Shown in pieces: positions 27,867-36,905 of a stretch of 64,000 nt of DNA; positions within the stretch are counted from its first letter, which is position 1; each line of letters starts with the position of its first letter. The DNA is from Variovorax sp. J2L1-78 (GTDB taxonomy: Bacteria; Pseudomonadota; Gammaproteobacteria; Burkholderiales; Burkholderiaceae_C): positions 744,001 through 808,000 of the forward strand of contig NZ_JASZYB010000001.1 of the NCBI RefSeq assembly GCF_030317205.1. The letters run 5' to 3'. A program made the translations under genes and the position numbers. Below the pieces are notes generated by a model. It was not told the origin of the DNA. It did not search any database and saw only the letters and a list, made by a program, of their open reading frames with translations.

Positions 27867-28019
27867 CTAGATGCGGCCCATCACGAGCAGCACGATGACC
27901 ACGATCAGCACCAGGCCGAGGCCGCCGCTCGGCCCATAGCCCCAGCTGCGGCTGTGGCCCCAGGTCGGCAGCGCGCCGATCAGCAACAGAATCAGGATGA
28001 CCAGCAGAATCGTCGACAT
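27867..28019 (-). CDS. DUF3309 small membrane protein
   Basis: 50 aa with a good ribosome binding site (AGGAG, 6 bases upstream). Two hydrophobic segments (MSTILLVILILLLIGALPTWG and GLVLIVVIVLLVMGRI) flank a short polar Gly/Ser/Trp loop (HSRSWGYGPSGG). This pattern is the DUF3309 family of tiny inner-membrane proteins, which are widespread in Burkholderiales and often respond to stress. Role unknown. The 114 bp upstream contain no gene. Confidence 0.8.
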   Translation of the reverse strand: MSTILLVILILLLIGALPTWGHSRSWGYGPSGGLGLVLIVVIVLLVMGRI

Positions 28020-28133
28020 GAATTTCTCCTAAGGCCCTCAGGCGTTCAAATGAAGCCTCATGGTCGCCGACCGGCGGGCGAAGGACGAGGGAAAGCGGCG
28101 CCTTCGGTGGTCAGGTCATGCCGACGCGCGCTG

Positions 28134-29306
28134 TCAGAGCTTCGCCAGTCGCTCCAGCGCGTGGTGCAGGGTTTCGTCCTTCTTGGCGAAGCAGAAGCGC
28201 ACCACCCGCTGGTCGAACCCGCTGCCGTAGAAGGCCGACAGCGGGATGGCCGCAACGCCGATCTCGCGGGTGAGCCACTGGCAGAAATCCGCCTCGCCCA
28301 GGTCGCTCACGGCGGTGATGTCGACGCACTGGAAGTAGGTGCCGGCGCTCGGCAGCAGCTTGAAGCGGGTCTTGGCCAGGCCGGCCGCGAACAGGTCGCG
28401 CTTGCGCTGGTAGAAGGCCGGCAGCTCCAGGTACGGCGCCGGGTCGGCCATGTAGCTGGCCAGGGCGTGCTGCATCGGCGTGTTGACGGTGAACACGTTG
28501 AACTGGTGCACCTTGCGGAACTCGGCCGTCAGTGCGGCAGGCGCGGCCACGGTGCCGACCTTCCAGCCCGTCACGTGGTAGGTCTTGCCGAAGCTGCTCA
28601 CGATGAAGCTGCGCGCGGCCAGGCCGGGGTAGCGGGCCGCACTGGCATGTGCAACGCCGTCGAACACCATGTGTTCGTAGACCTCGTCGCTGATCACCAG
28701 CACCTCTGTGGGCGCGAGCAGTTCTTCCAGCGCGCGCATTTCCTCGGCGGTCCACACGGTGGCGCTGGGGTTGTGCGGCGTGTTGACGATGATCGCGCGC
28801 GTCTTCGGCGTGATCGCCGCGCCGATCTTCGCGAAGTCGGGGCGGAAAGTGCCCGGCGTGAGCGGCACGCGCACCACGACGCCGCCGGCGAGTTCGATGT
28901 TGGGCACGTAGCTGTCGTAGCAGGGTTCGAGCACGATCACCTCGTCGCCCGGCCGCACGATGGCGAGCACCGCCGTGATGATGGCCTGCGTGGCGCCGGC
29001 GGTCACGGTGATCTCGCTGTTGGCGTCGTAGCGATGGCCGTAGAGCGCCTCGATCTTGGTCGCCATGGCCTGGCGCAGCGGCAGCACGCCCGGCATCGGC
29101 GGGTACTGGTTGTGGCCGGCGGCCATCGCCGCGGTCACATCCGCCAGCAGCTTGGGATCGCAGTGGAAGTCCGGGAAGCCCTGGCCGAGGTTCACTGCGT
29201 TCGTCTCCGCGGCGAGCGCCGACATGACGGTGAAGATGGTGGTGCCCATCGTGGGGAACTTGGTGCCGATGGCGGGCGTGCGCGGGGAAGAAGAAGCGGT
29301 GCTCAT
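28134..29306 (-). CDS. ybdL: PLP aminotransferase (YbdL/KAT-like)
   Basis: 390 aa from the ATG at 29306. Class I aminotransferase: NLGQGFPDF N-terminal signature, NTPHNPSATVW, SDEVYEHMVFDG, and the PLP Lys in SSFGKTYHVTGWKVG. These are the features of the YbdL/kynurenine-aminotransferase group, with methionine as preferred donor in E. coli YbdL. It sits 26 bp downstream of the CysB-type regulator gene on the same strand, and a link to sulfur amino-acid metabolism is plausible but inferred. Confidence 0.8.
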   Translation of the reverse strand: MSTASSSPRTPAIGTKFPTMGTTIFTVMSALAAETNAVNLGQGFPDFHCDPKLLADVTAAMAAGHNQYPPMPGVLPLRQAMATKIEALYGHRYDANSEITVTAGATQAIITAVLAIVRPGDEVIVLEPCYDSYVPNIELAGGVVVRVPLTPGTFRPDFAKIGAAITPKTRAIIVNTPHNPSATVWTAEEMRALEELLAPTEVLVISDEVYEHMVFDGVAHASAARYPGLAARSFIVSSFGKTYHVTGWKVGTVAAPAALTAEFRKVHQFNVFTVNTPMQHALASYMADPAPYLELPAFYQRKRDLFAAGLAKTRFKLLPSAGTYFQCVDITAVSDLGEADFCQWLTREIGVAAIPLSAFYGSGFDQRVVRFCFAKKDETLHHALERLAKL

Positions 29307-29332
29307 GGTGATCGAAAGACGCGGGGGGTGAC

Positions 29333-30274
29333 TCAGAGTTCGTAATCCTGCTGCTGGCCGCTGAGGGCCTTGGCGATCAGGTTGCGGTCCAGCCGGTCGC
29401 TCAGCAACTCGGCGAACTTGAAGACGAAGTTGCGCAGGTAGGCACTGCGCTTGAAGGCGATGCGGGCGATGTTCTGGCCGAAGATGTGGCCCATGGGCTT
29501 GACGACGAGATCGTCGTTGGTGCTGTCGCGCACCGCCATCTCGGCCACGATGCCGATGCCCAGGCCGAGGCGCACATAGGTCTTGATCACGTCCGAGTCG
29601 ATCGCTTCCAGTGCGATCCGCGGCGTGAGCTTCTTCTGCGCGAACGCGTGGTCGATGCGCGTGCGGCCAGTGAAGGACGGGTGGTAGGTGATGATCGGCT
29701 CGCTCGCCAGGTCTTCCAGCGACACCCGCTCCTTGCCCGCCAGCGGGTGGTCCTTGGGCAGCACCAGCACATGCTGCCATTCGTAGCAGGGCAGGGTGAC
29801 GAGCTCGCTGTAGTCCGCGAGTGATTCGGTGGCGATGCCGATCTCGGCCACCTCGTCGATCACCATGCGCGCCACCTGGTCCGGCGAGCCCTGGTGCAGG
29901 CTCACATTGACCTTCGGGTAGGCCTCGCGCAGCTTCGCCACCGGCACCGGCAGCACATAGCGCGCCTGCGTGTGGGTGGTGGCGATCGACAGCGTGCCAC
30001 TGTCTTGCGCGCTGAACTGTTCGCCGATGCGCTTGAGGTTGCCCACCTCGCGCATGATCAATTCGATGCTGGCGATGACGTGCTGGCCCGGCTCGGTCAC
30101 GCGCTTGAGGCGCTTGCCGTGGCGGGCGAAGATCTCGACGCCGAGCTCTTCCTCGAGTTCGATGATGGCCTTGGACACGCCGGGCTGCGAGGTGTGCAGC
30201 GCCTTGGCGGCTTCGGTGAGATTCAGGTTCCGCCGCACCGCTTCCTGCACGAACTTGAACTGGTGGAGATTCAT
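29333..30274 (-). CDS. cysB: CysB-type LysR regulator
   Basis: 313 aa from the ATG at 30274; codons upstream in frame are not conserved in the family. N-terminal winged helix (MNLHQFKFVQEAVRRNLNLTEAAKALHTSQPGVSKAI) matches CysB/Cbl, not a generic LysR start. The effector domain carries the CysB-type TTHTQARY motif. CysB proteins activate sulfate-assimilation genes in response to N-acetylserine. The upstream gene encodes a CbiX-type chelatase and the downstream one a methionine-type aminotransferase, both consistent with sulfur metabolism. Confidence 0.85.
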   Translation of the reverse strand: MNLHQFKFVQEAVRRNLNLTEAAKALHTSQPGVSKAIIELEEELGVEIFARHGKRLKRVTEPGQHVIASIELIMREVGNLKRIGEQFSAQDSGTLSIATTHTQARYVLPVPVAKLREAYPKVNVSLHQGSPDQVARMVIDEVAEIGIATESLADYSELVTLPCYEWQHVLVLPKDHPLAGKERVSLEDLASEPIITYHPSFTGRTRIDHAFAQKKLTPRIALEAIDSDVIKTYVRLGLGIGIVAEMAVRDSTNDDLVVKPMGHIFGQNIARIAFKRSAYLRNFVFKFAELLSDRLDRNLIAKALSGQQQDYEL

Positions 30275-30336
30275 AACAAATTCCGTCTTATTGCGGCCTT
30301 CATTATGCCTTCTCGGTCTATCGATCTGCTGAAAGG

Positions 30337-30708
30337 TCAACTGCGCAACGCAATGTCCGCCAGCAGATCGATGACTTCGGCCGTTTCGCCCACGGCCGGC
30401 GCCAGAGAGAACGCGACCTCCGGGTGCGCGGCGCGCAGGGCGTCGACCAACCGAGGCAGGTCTTCGCGCACATGCTTGCCCATGCCGAGGAACAGCGGCA
30501 CCACGCGCAAGGCGCGTGCACCGTCGGCGATCAGGCGTCCGGCCGCGGTGGGCAGATCGGGTTCGACCAGTTCGAGGTAGGCGCAGGCGACGGGCACCGC
30601 CGGCTGGCGCGCTGTCATGCGGCGTGCGACGGCCTCGACCGGCTCGCGCCAGCGCGCATCGCGCGACCCATGGGCGAACAGGACGACCGCGAATGGCATG
30701 TCGTTCAT
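30337..30708 (-). CDS. CbiX-type sirohydrochlorin chelatase-like protein
   Basis: 123 aa, a single-domain (short) CbiX type. The N-terminal metal-binding His is in VVLFAHGSRDARW, and GMGKHVREDLPRLV carries the second conserved His. Short CbiX proteins insert cobalt or iron into sirohydrochlorin; with a cysB-type neighbour, a role in siroheme for sulfite reductase is plausible. It begins 4 bp after the lptG stop and so may be cotranscribed with lptFG. Confidence 0.78.
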   Translation of the reverse strand: MNDMPFAVVLFAHGSRDARWREPVEAVARRMTARQPAVPVACAYLELVEPDLPTAAGRLIADGARALRVVPLFLGMGKHVREDLPRLVDALRAAHPEVAFSLAPAVGETAEVIDLLADIALRS

Positions 30709-30712
30709 GCCG

Positions 30713-31822
30713 CTAACGTCTGAGCACCAGCCACCCGAAGGCGCCCAGCGACAGCATCGTGTAGATCAGCCCTGGCGCCGCCGCCGTGAGCCAGGGCATC
30801 CAGTTGCTCAGGTTGCCGATGTAGCCGAACACGTTGTTCAGCAGGAAGAAGCTGATGCCGATCAACACGCCGCCGAAGACATAGGTCGTCACGCCGCTCT
30901 GGCGGAAGTGCAGGTAGGCGAAGGGCAGGGCCAGCACCACCATCACCAGGCAGGACAGTGGGTAGAAGACCTTGCGCCAGAACTGGATCTCGTAGCGCTG
31001 GGCGGTCTGGCCGTTGACTTCGAGGTGCTGGATGTACTCGAACAGGTCGAGGGTGCGCATGCGGTCGGGCTTGAGCAGCGCGACCGACACCATTTCGCTG
31101 GTGAGCGTGGTCGGCCAGCGGTACTCGGGCGAATGTGTGGTGACGACCTGGGCCTTGTCGGTCGCGCGGGTGTCGTAGCTCTGGTGTTCGGCATTGCCCA
31201 GGAGCCAAGCCCCGTCGACGATGCGTGCGGTGCTGGCCTGGATCTGGGAGGCCACGAAGCCCTTGCCGTCGAACTCGAAGATGCGCGGGCTGGTCAGGGT
31301 GCCGTCGCGGCCCATGGCCGCCACGTTGACCGCATACGACATGTCGCCCTGCCTTTCCTTCAGCCAGGCACCGGTGGTACCGACGGTGGCAAGCACATCG
31401 CCGCGAAAGCGCGCCTTGAGCACCTGGGCGCTCCGGTCGGCCGCCGGCGCCAGGTAGTCGCCGACCGCGAAGGTCAGCGCCACGAAGCCCGCGCCCAGCA
31501 GCAGGAGCGAGCGCAAGGCCCGCCAAGGCCCCAGCCCGCTGGTGCGCAGGATGGTGTATTCCGAACTCTGCGCCAGCCGCGCCATCACGAAGATGGTGCC
31601 GATCAGCACCGTGATCGGCAGCAATTCGTACAGATGGCTCGGCACCAACAACGCGACATAGGCCAGGGCCTGCGGCGCCCCGTAGCCGAGGCTGTCGGGC
31701 TGGCCGATGTCGCTGAGTTCGTCGACGAAGTCGAAGAAGAAGAAGAGGGCCAGGAAGCCGAGCGTGACGAAGGCCACGGCCTTGAGCACCTCGGTGTAGA
31801 TCAGTCGACGGATCGTCTTCAC
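30713..31822 (-). CDS. lptG: LPS export ABC permease LptG
   Basis: 369 aa. N- and C-terminal groups of three membrane spans flank a periplasmic beta-jellyroll region (about residues 125-265), the LptF/LptG layout. The N-terminus MKTIRRLIYTEVLKAV and ATGA coupling to lptF identify LptG. With LptF and LptB it extracts lipopolysaccharide from the inner membrane. Overlaps lptF at 31819-31822. Confidence 0.92.
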   Translation of the reverse strand: MKTIRRLIYTEVLKAVAFVTLGFLALFFFFDFVDELSDIGQPDSLGYGAPQALAYVALLVPSHLYELLPITVLIGTIFVMARLAQSSEYTILRTSGLGPWRALRSLLLLGAGFVALTFAVGDYLAPAADRSAQVLKARFRGDVLATVGTTGAWLKERQGDMSYAVNVAAMGRDGTLTSPRIFEFDGKGFVASQIQASTARIVDGAWLLGNAEHQSYDTRATDKAQVVTTHSPEYRWPTTLTSEMVSVALLKPDRMRTLDLFEYIQHLEVNGQTAQRYEIQFWRKVFYPLSCLVMVVLALPFAYLHFRQSGVTTYVFGGVLIGISFFLLNNVFGYIGNLSNWMPWLTAAAPGLIYTMLSLGAFGWLVLRR

Positions 31823-32931
31823 GCGCGGGTCACCTGGGTACGGGGCGATGCGGCCGGTCGACGCAGACGCAGTCCCCAGTTGTTGTGGCGCTTGAGCAGC
31901 CAGAGACCGGCGAGCAGCAGAATCCCGCCGTGCAGCGCGAGCATGAAGGCGCCCATGCCGACGCGGCCCGAGCCGATCCAGTTCTGGCCGAGGTTCAGCA
32001 GGTTGAAGTACACGACGAAGGCGAACAGGGCCAGCAGCAGGTTGGCGCTGCGCCCCACCCGCGGGTTGACGTTCGACAGCGTCAGGGCCAGCAGCACGAA
32101 GTTGATGCCGGCGAACAGCAGGCCGATGCGCCAGGCCAGTTCGCCCAGGTTCGGCGGCGACGGCTCCATCACCAGCTTCAGGGTCGGCCGGGCGCGCAGC
32201 GGCGTCGCATCGGTGGACGCGGCCACATCGCTGCCGACCTTGGTGCCGTAGGTGTCGAACTCGCTGATCTTGAGCGTCTTCTCGTCGAGCGAGCGCTCGA
32301 GCCGCTGGCCGTTGCTCAGCATCAGGTAGCGGGTATCGCCCACGCTTTCGAGACGCCCGCTGCGCGCCGACGTGATGATCTGCAGGTTGCGCTCGATCGA
32401 GGAAATGAAGACGTTGGTGGCCGTCGCCGCGTCGGGCGTGTCCTTGTCGATGAAGAAGACGCGGTTGCGGCCGGCGGATTCGCGGAACTCACCGGGCGCG
32501 ATGCGCTCCAGGTCGCCGCGGCGCTCGTACTGGGCACGCATGCCCTGGGTCTGCGAATTGGCCCAGGGCCAGCCCACGAGGGCCAGCACCGCGATCATCA
32601 GCAGCACGGGCCAAGCGAAGCGGAACAGCGGCTGCACGAAGTCGACCAGACCGCGGCCGCTGGAGAACCAGATCACCATCTCGCTGTCGCGGTACATGCG
32701 CGAGAGCGTGCCCACGATGGCGACGAAGAGGCTCAGGCTGAGGATGGTCGGCATGTAGCCGAGCACCGTGTAGGCCATGACGAGCATCACGTCGGAGGGG
32801 TTCACGCTGCCCTTGGAGGCAAGGCCGAGCGTACGGATCAGCATCATGGTCATCACGATGGTGATCAGCACCACCAGCGTGGCTCCGAAGCTGCGCGACA
32901 GCTCCTTGCGCAAAGAGGAATGGAATAACAT
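31819..32931 (-). CDS. lptF: LPS export ABC permease LptF
   Basis: 370 aa, same fold as LptG. The start MLFHSSLRKELSRSFGATLVVLITIVMTMMLIRTLG is typical of LptF (small cytosolic helix before the first membrane span). Periplasmic domain at about residues 120-260, then a second trio of spans. Divergent from pepA with only 22 bp between start codons, so its promoter must overlap pepA coding DNA. Confidence 0.92.
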   Translation of the reverse strand: MLFHSSLRKELSRSFGATLVVLITIVMTMMLIRTLGLASKGSVNPSDVMLVMAYTVLGYMPTILSLSLFVAIVGTLSRMYRDSEMVIWFSSGRGLVDFVQPLFRFAWPVLLMIAVLALVGWPWANSQTQGMRAQYERRGDLERIAPGEFRESAGRNRVFFIDKDTPDAATATNVFISSIERNLQIITSARSGRLESVGDTRYLMLSNGQRLERSLDEKTLKISEFDTYGTKVGSDVAASTDATPLRARPTLKLVMEPSPPNLGELAWRIGLLFAGINFVLLALTLSNVNPRVGRSANLLLALFAFVVYFNLLNLGQNWIGSGRVGMGAFMLALHGGILLLAGLWLLKRHNNWGLRLRRPAASPRTQVTRA

Positions 32932-32953
32932 CGTCGAGCGAAAGAAAAGGATT

Positions 32954-34465
32954 ATGGACTTTCAACTCAAGACCCTCAGCACCGCCCAGGCGGCCACCGA
33001 CAAGACCGACGCGCTGATCGTGCTCGTCCCCGATGGTGCGAAGGCGGCGGCGCCTTCCAAGGCCGATGCACTGGCCACGGCCATCGATGCGGTCCGCCAG
33101 GCCGGCGACCTTCCGGCCAAGGCCGGCAAGCTGCTCGCGTTGTATCGCCCGGCCGGTGTGACCGCCCCGCGCGTGTTGCTGGTCGGCGCGGGCGATGGCT
33201 CCGCCGGCGCAGTGCGCAATGCGGTCGGCGCGGCCGTTCAGGCGGTCAAGGCAGCCGCACCCAAGCGGGTCACGCTGCTGCTGCCATCGGGCATGGATGG
33301 CCTGGCCGTGCGTGCCGCCGTGATCGCCGCGGCCGACGCGAGCTACGTCTACACCACCACCAAGCCGAAGGTCGAGGCGCGCAGCATCCGCCAGGTGGTG
33401 CTCGGCGTGGCCGACGCGTCCGCCGTGAAGTCGGCCTTCGCCGAAGCCAGTGCCACGGTCGCCGGCATCGAGCTGGCGAAGGAATGGGGCAACCGGCCCG
33501 CCAACCACTGCACCCCGACGCTGCTGGCCGGGGCGGCCCAGGCGCTCGGCGCCTTGCCGCGCATCCAGTGCGAAGTGCTCGGTCCGAAGGAAGTCGCGAA
33601 GCTCGGCATGGGCTCGTTCGCGGCCGTGGCGCAGGGTTCGTCAGAACCGCTGCGCTTCATCGTGCTGCGCTACCAGGGCGCCGCCAAGGACCAGGCGCCG
33701 GTCGTGCTGGTCGGCAAGGGCATCACCTTCGACACCGGCGGTGTGTCGATGAAGCCCGCCGCAGAAATGGACGAGATGAAGTTCGACATGTGCGGTGCCG
33801 CCAGCGTGCTGGGCGTGTTCCGCGCGCTCGGCGAACTCAAGCCCGCGATCAACGTCGTGGGCCTGATCCCCGCCGCCGAGAACATGAACGACGGCAAGGC
33901 GCTCAAGCCGGGCGACGTCGTGACCAGCATGAGCGGCCAGACCATCGAGGTGCTCAACACCGACGCCGAAGGGCGCCTCATCCTGTGCGACGCGTTGACG
34001 TACGCCAAACGCTTCGCCCCGGCCGCCGTCATCGACATCGCCACCCTGACCGGTGCCTGCGTGGTCGCCCTGGGCGGCGTGCGCAGTGGCCTGTTTTCCA
34101 GCAACGAAGCGCTGGCGACGGCACTGAGCGCTGCCGGCGACCGCGCGCAGGACCTGTGCTGGCGCCTGCCGCTGGACGACGAATACGCCGAGGGGCTCAA
34201 GAGCAACTTCGCCGACGTGGCCAACATCGCAGGCCGCGCAGGTGGCGCCATCACCGCCGCCAAGTTCCTGCAGCGCTTCGCGGCCGATTACCCCTGGGCC
34301 CACCTCGACATCGCCGGCACGGCCTGGAAGAGCGGCAGCGCCAAGGGCTCGACCGGCCGGCCGGTCGGCCTGCTGATGTCGTACCTGATGGCCCGGGCGG
34401 CGGAAGGCGCGAGCGCGCCGGCCGCGCCGCGCAAAGCCGCCCGCAAGGCCCGTGCAACCCCCTGA
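32954..34465 (+). CDS. pepA: Leucyl aminopeptidase PepA
   Basis: 503 aa from the ATG at 32954 (AAAAGG upstream). M17 signatures: VGKGITFDTGGVSMKP and NTDAEGRLILCDALTYA, with the two-zinc ligands and catalytic Lys/Arg. The C-terminal 25 residues form an Ala/Arg/Lys-rich tail (APRKAARKARATP) beyond the usual end. Cytoplasmic hexameric exopeptidase; E. coli PepA also binds DNA in Xer recombination. Followed by holC in a probable operon (12 bp). Confidence 0.93.
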   Translation: MDFQLKTLSTAQAATDKTDALIVLVPDGAKAAAPSKADALATAIDAVRQAGDLPAKAGKLLALYRPAGVTAPRVLLVGAGDGSAGAVRNAVGAAVQAVKAAAPKRVTLLLPSGMDGLAVRAAVIAAADASYVYTTTKPKVEARSIRQVVLGVADASAVKSAFAEASATVAGIELAKEWGNRPANHCTPTLLAGAAQALGALPRIQCEVLGPKEVAKLGMGSFAAVAQGSSEPLRFIVLRYQGAAKDQAPVVLVGKGITFDTGGVSMKPAAEMDEMKFDMCGAASVLGVFRALGELKPAINVVGLIPAAENMNDGKALKPGDVVTSMSGQTIEVLNTDAEGRLILCDALTYAKRFAPAAVIDIATLTGACVVALGGVRSGLFSSNEALATALSAAGDRAQDLCWRLPLDDEYAEGLKSNFADVANIAGRAGGAITAAKFLQRFAADYPWAHLDIAGTAWKSGSAKGSTGRPVGLLMSYLMARAAEGASAPAAPRKAARKARATP

Positions 34466-34477
34466 GGCGACCGGCGC

Positions 34478-34918
34478 GTGACCGAGATCGACTTCCACTT
34501 CAACACGCCCGACAAGGTGGCCTACGCCTGTCGGCTGCTGCGCAAGGCCGTGGCGGCGCGCGGGGCGCGGGTGGTGGTGGTCGGCGATGTGTCGACGATC
34601 GAGGCGGTCGACGCGGCGCTGTGGCAGTTCTCGGCGGCCGACTTTATCGCGCATTGCCGGGCCAGCGCGGAGCCGTCGGTGCTGGCACGCTCGCCCGTGG
34701 TGCTGATGGACGGCGCCAATGCCGCGCTGCCGCACCAGCAGGTACTGCTCAATCTCGATGCGACGGTGCCGAACGGCTTCGAGCGCTTCGAGCGGCTGAT
34801 CGACATCGTGACCGACGACGAACTGGACCGCCGGGATGCGCGGGCGCGCTGGCGGCACTACGCCGACCGGGGCTACGCCATCACCCGGCACCAGTTCCAG
34901 GGGGGCGCTTCGCGATGA
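34478..34918 (+). CDS. holC: DNA polymerase III chi subunit
   Basis: 146 aa starting at GTG. Pattern MTEIDFHFNTPDKVAYACRLLRKA and the later FIAHC..., PVVLMDG...PHQQVLLNL, FERLIDIV match HolC. The chi subunit links the clamp loader to SSB. The pepA-holC order is common in Proteobacteria. The stop overlaps the start of the next gene (ATGA, 34915-34918). Confidence 0.9.
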   Translation: MTEIDFHFNTPDKVAYACRLLRKAVAARGARVVVVGDVSTIEAVDAALWQFSAADFIAHCRASAEPSVLARSPVVLMDGANAALPHQQVLLNLDATVPNGFERFERLIDIVTDDELDRRDARARWRHYADRGYAITRHQFQGGASR

Positions 34919-35394
34919 ATGCGCCGCGGACGCCGCCGCGCTTCGTGCCGACGCTCACCACGGTGCTCGAGCCCCTGGCGCCGTTGGTGCCGAGCGAGCC
35001 GGTGACGCCTGTGCAGGCTGAAAGCGTTGCAGAGCCCGAGGATGCGGTCTCGGTAGCCTCCGCCGAGCCACCTTCGCTGCCCGTGGCGCCGGACCTGCCG
35101 GACCTGCGCAGTGCCATCGCGCTCGACCCCGTCACGCGCTTCGGCGAGATGGAGCGTTTCGCGTTGGAAGAGCAGTTGCTGCACCGCGTGATGCAGCGCG
35201 TCGACCTGCAGCTCGAGGAGCGGCTGAGCGACGTCGTCGCGGCGGCCGTGCAGGCCCAGCTCGACCTCATGGTGCCGCGCCTTCGCAACGAAATCGAGGA
35301 CGTCCTGCGCACGCTGGTGACCGAATCGCTGGCCCAGGAACTGCAGGAAAAACCCGGGTCCAACCCACCCGGAAACGGGCAGACCTTGGGCTAA
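34915..35394 (+). CDS. Hypothetical protein of the pepA-holC operon
   Basis: 159 aa. The N-terminal 70 residues are Pro/Val/Ala/Glu-rich and probably disordered; the C-terminal 75 residues are a charged helix with a coiled-coil look (EEQLLHRVMQRVDLQLEERLSDVVAAAV). It takes the place where valS often follows holC. No function known to me; coupling to holC suggests a related role but does not prove it. Confidence 0.65.
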   Translation: MNAPRTPPRFVPTLTTVLEPLAPLVPSEPVTPVQAESVAEPEDAVSVASAEPPSLPVAPDLPDLRSAIALDPVTRFGEMERFALEEQLLHRVMQRVDLQLEERLSDVVAAAVQAQLDLMVPRLRNEIEDVLRTLVTESLAQELQEKPGSNPPGNGQTLG

Positions 35395-35465
35395 ACTGCG
35401 CCCGGTTCGACGGCGCGAGGGCGCTGGAAGACAAGGTCCGGCGCGGAAGTTGCTCTGCTGTCGTA

Positions 35466-35489
35466 CCCGGTTCAAGAGACCGGTTTTTT
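35466..35489 (+). terminator. Terminator after the pepA operon
   Basis: CCGGT-TCAAGAG-ACCGG followed by six T residues. The stem is 5 bp, so it is moderate. It lies 71 bp after the last gene of the pepA unit and 29 bp before the ATG of the binding protein at 35519, so it could also sit in that gene's leader as an attenuator. Confidence 0.65.
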
Positions 35490-35518
35490 ACTCTATCCAT
35501 CATGTTCTGGAGGTTCCC

Positions 35519-36724
35519 ATGCAAATGAAATGGACTGCGGTCGCACTGGCTGCTCTCACGCTAGTGGCTTGCGGCAAGAAAGAAGAAGCCGCTGCACCCG
35601 CCGCTGCGCCGGCACCCACGGCCGCTGCACCCGCTGCTGCACCTCCCGGCGCAACCCTGGTCGTCAAGATCGGCCACGTCGCTCCGACCAGCGGCGCCAT
35701 CGCCCACCTGGGCAAGGACAACGAGCTCGGCGCCAAGATGGCCATCGAGGACCTGAACGCCAAGGGCCTGAAGATCGGTGACAAGACCGCCAAGTTCGAA
35801 CTGCTGGCCGAAGACGACGCCGCCGATCCGAAGCAAGGCACGGCCGTCGCCCAGAAGCTGGTCGACAGCAAGGTCAACGGCGTGGTCGGTCACCTGAATT
35901 CGGGCACCACCATTCCCGCTTCCAAGCTGTACAGCGACGCGGGCATCCCCCAGGTCTCGCCATCGGCAACCAACCCCAAGTACACGCGCCAGGGCTTCAA
36001 GACCACGTTCCGCGTGGTGGCCGACGACACGCAACTGGGCGGCACGCTCGGCAAGTACGCCGTGGAGACGCTCAAGGGCAAGAACATCGCCGTGATCGAC
36101 GACCGCACGGCCTACGGCCAGGGCGTGGCCGAGGAATTCGAGAAGGCTGCCAAGGCGGCCGGCGCCACCATCGTGGGCCACGAATTCACCACCGACAAGT
36201 CGACCGATTTCAACGCCATCCTGACCAAGCTCAAGGGCGCCAAGCCCGACGTGCTGTTCTTCGGCGGCATGGACGCGGTCGGCGGCCCGATGCTCAAGCA
36301 GGTCAAGCAACTGGGCATGACCGTCAAGTTCATGGGCGGCGACGGCCTGTGCACCGCCGAACTGGCCAAGCTGGCCGGCGATGCGATCGGCGAAGACATG
36401 GTGGTGTGCGCCGAAGCGGGTGGCGTCGACGGTGACTTCAAGGCACCGCTGGAAGCCTGGAAGACCAAGTTCAAGGAAAAGAACGGCGTCGAGGTCCAGA
36501 TCTACGCGCCGTACGTGTACGACGCCGTGAACGTGCTGGCTGCTGCGATGGTCAAGGCCGGTTCCGCCGAGCCGGAGAAGTACCTGCCGGAAGTCGGCAA
36601 GGTCGACTACAAGGGCCTGACCGGCCCGATCACCTTCGACGAGAAGGGCGACATCAAGAATGGCGCCTTGACGCTGTACACGTACAAGGGTGGTGCACGC
36701 ACGCAGATCGCCGTGGTGCGCTGA
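35519..36724 (+). CDS. Branched-chain amino-acid type substrate-binding lipoprotein
   Basis: 401 aa from the ATG at 35519 (GGAGG 6 bases upstream); a second ATG two codons later is possible. Signal with LVAC lipobox (Cys near residue 19), an Ala/Pro linker, then a type I periplasmic binding fold of the Peripla_BP_6 (LivJ/LivK) family: VKIGHVAPTSGAIAHLGKDNELGAKMAIEDLNAKG. It would deliver an amino acid or similar compound to an ABC permease, but no permease genes adjoin it. A strong terminator follows, so it is monocistronic. Confidence 0.82.
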   Translation: MQMKWTAVALAALTLVACGKKEEAAAPAAAPAPTAAAPAAAPPGATLVVKIGHVAPTSGAIAHLGKDNELGAKMAIEDLNAKGLKIGDKTAKFELLAEDDAADPKQGTAVAQKLVDSKVNGVVGHLNSGTTIPASKLYSDAGIPQVSPSATNPKYTRQGFKTTFRVVADDTQLGGTLGKYAVETLKGKNIAVIDDRTAYGQGVAEEFEKAAKAAGATIVGHEFTTDKSTDFNAILTKLKGAKPDVLFFGGMDAVGGPMLKQVKQLGMTVKFMGGDGLCTAELAKLAGDAIGEDMVVCAEAGGVDGDFKAPLEAWKTKFKEKNGVEVQIYAPYVYDAVNVLAAAMVKAGSAEPEKYLPEVGKVDYKGLTGPITFDEKGDIKNGALTLYTYKGGARTQIAVVR

Positions 36725-36751
36725 GCACTGCACGCTGCGCATTGGCAGATG

Positions 36752-36777
36752 AAGGGGCCCGCAAGGGCCCCTTTTTT
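36752..36777 (+). terminator. Rho-independent terminator
   Basis: AAGGGGCCC-GCAA-GGGCCCCTTTTTT: a 7-bp GC stem with a tetraloop and six T residues, 28 bp after the stop of the binding-protein gene. The following 128 bp to 36905 contain no gene. Confidence 0.9.
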
Positions 36778-36905
36778 CATGGCGCAGTGTTGGCCGCCGG
36801 GTCGCCAGGGGAGCCCAATGCGAACCCGAACCCGAACTCGTCGCACGGCTCGCTGCTGCGCCATACCTCCGATCGAAGCCAAGGACCCAAGGACCGGCAG
36901 CGCCC

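Noticed and set aside
27668..27898. 76-codon frame through the interspersed repeat and terminator
   Set aside because: It is made of a repeat found in the other orientation elsewhere and continues through a terminator hairpin.
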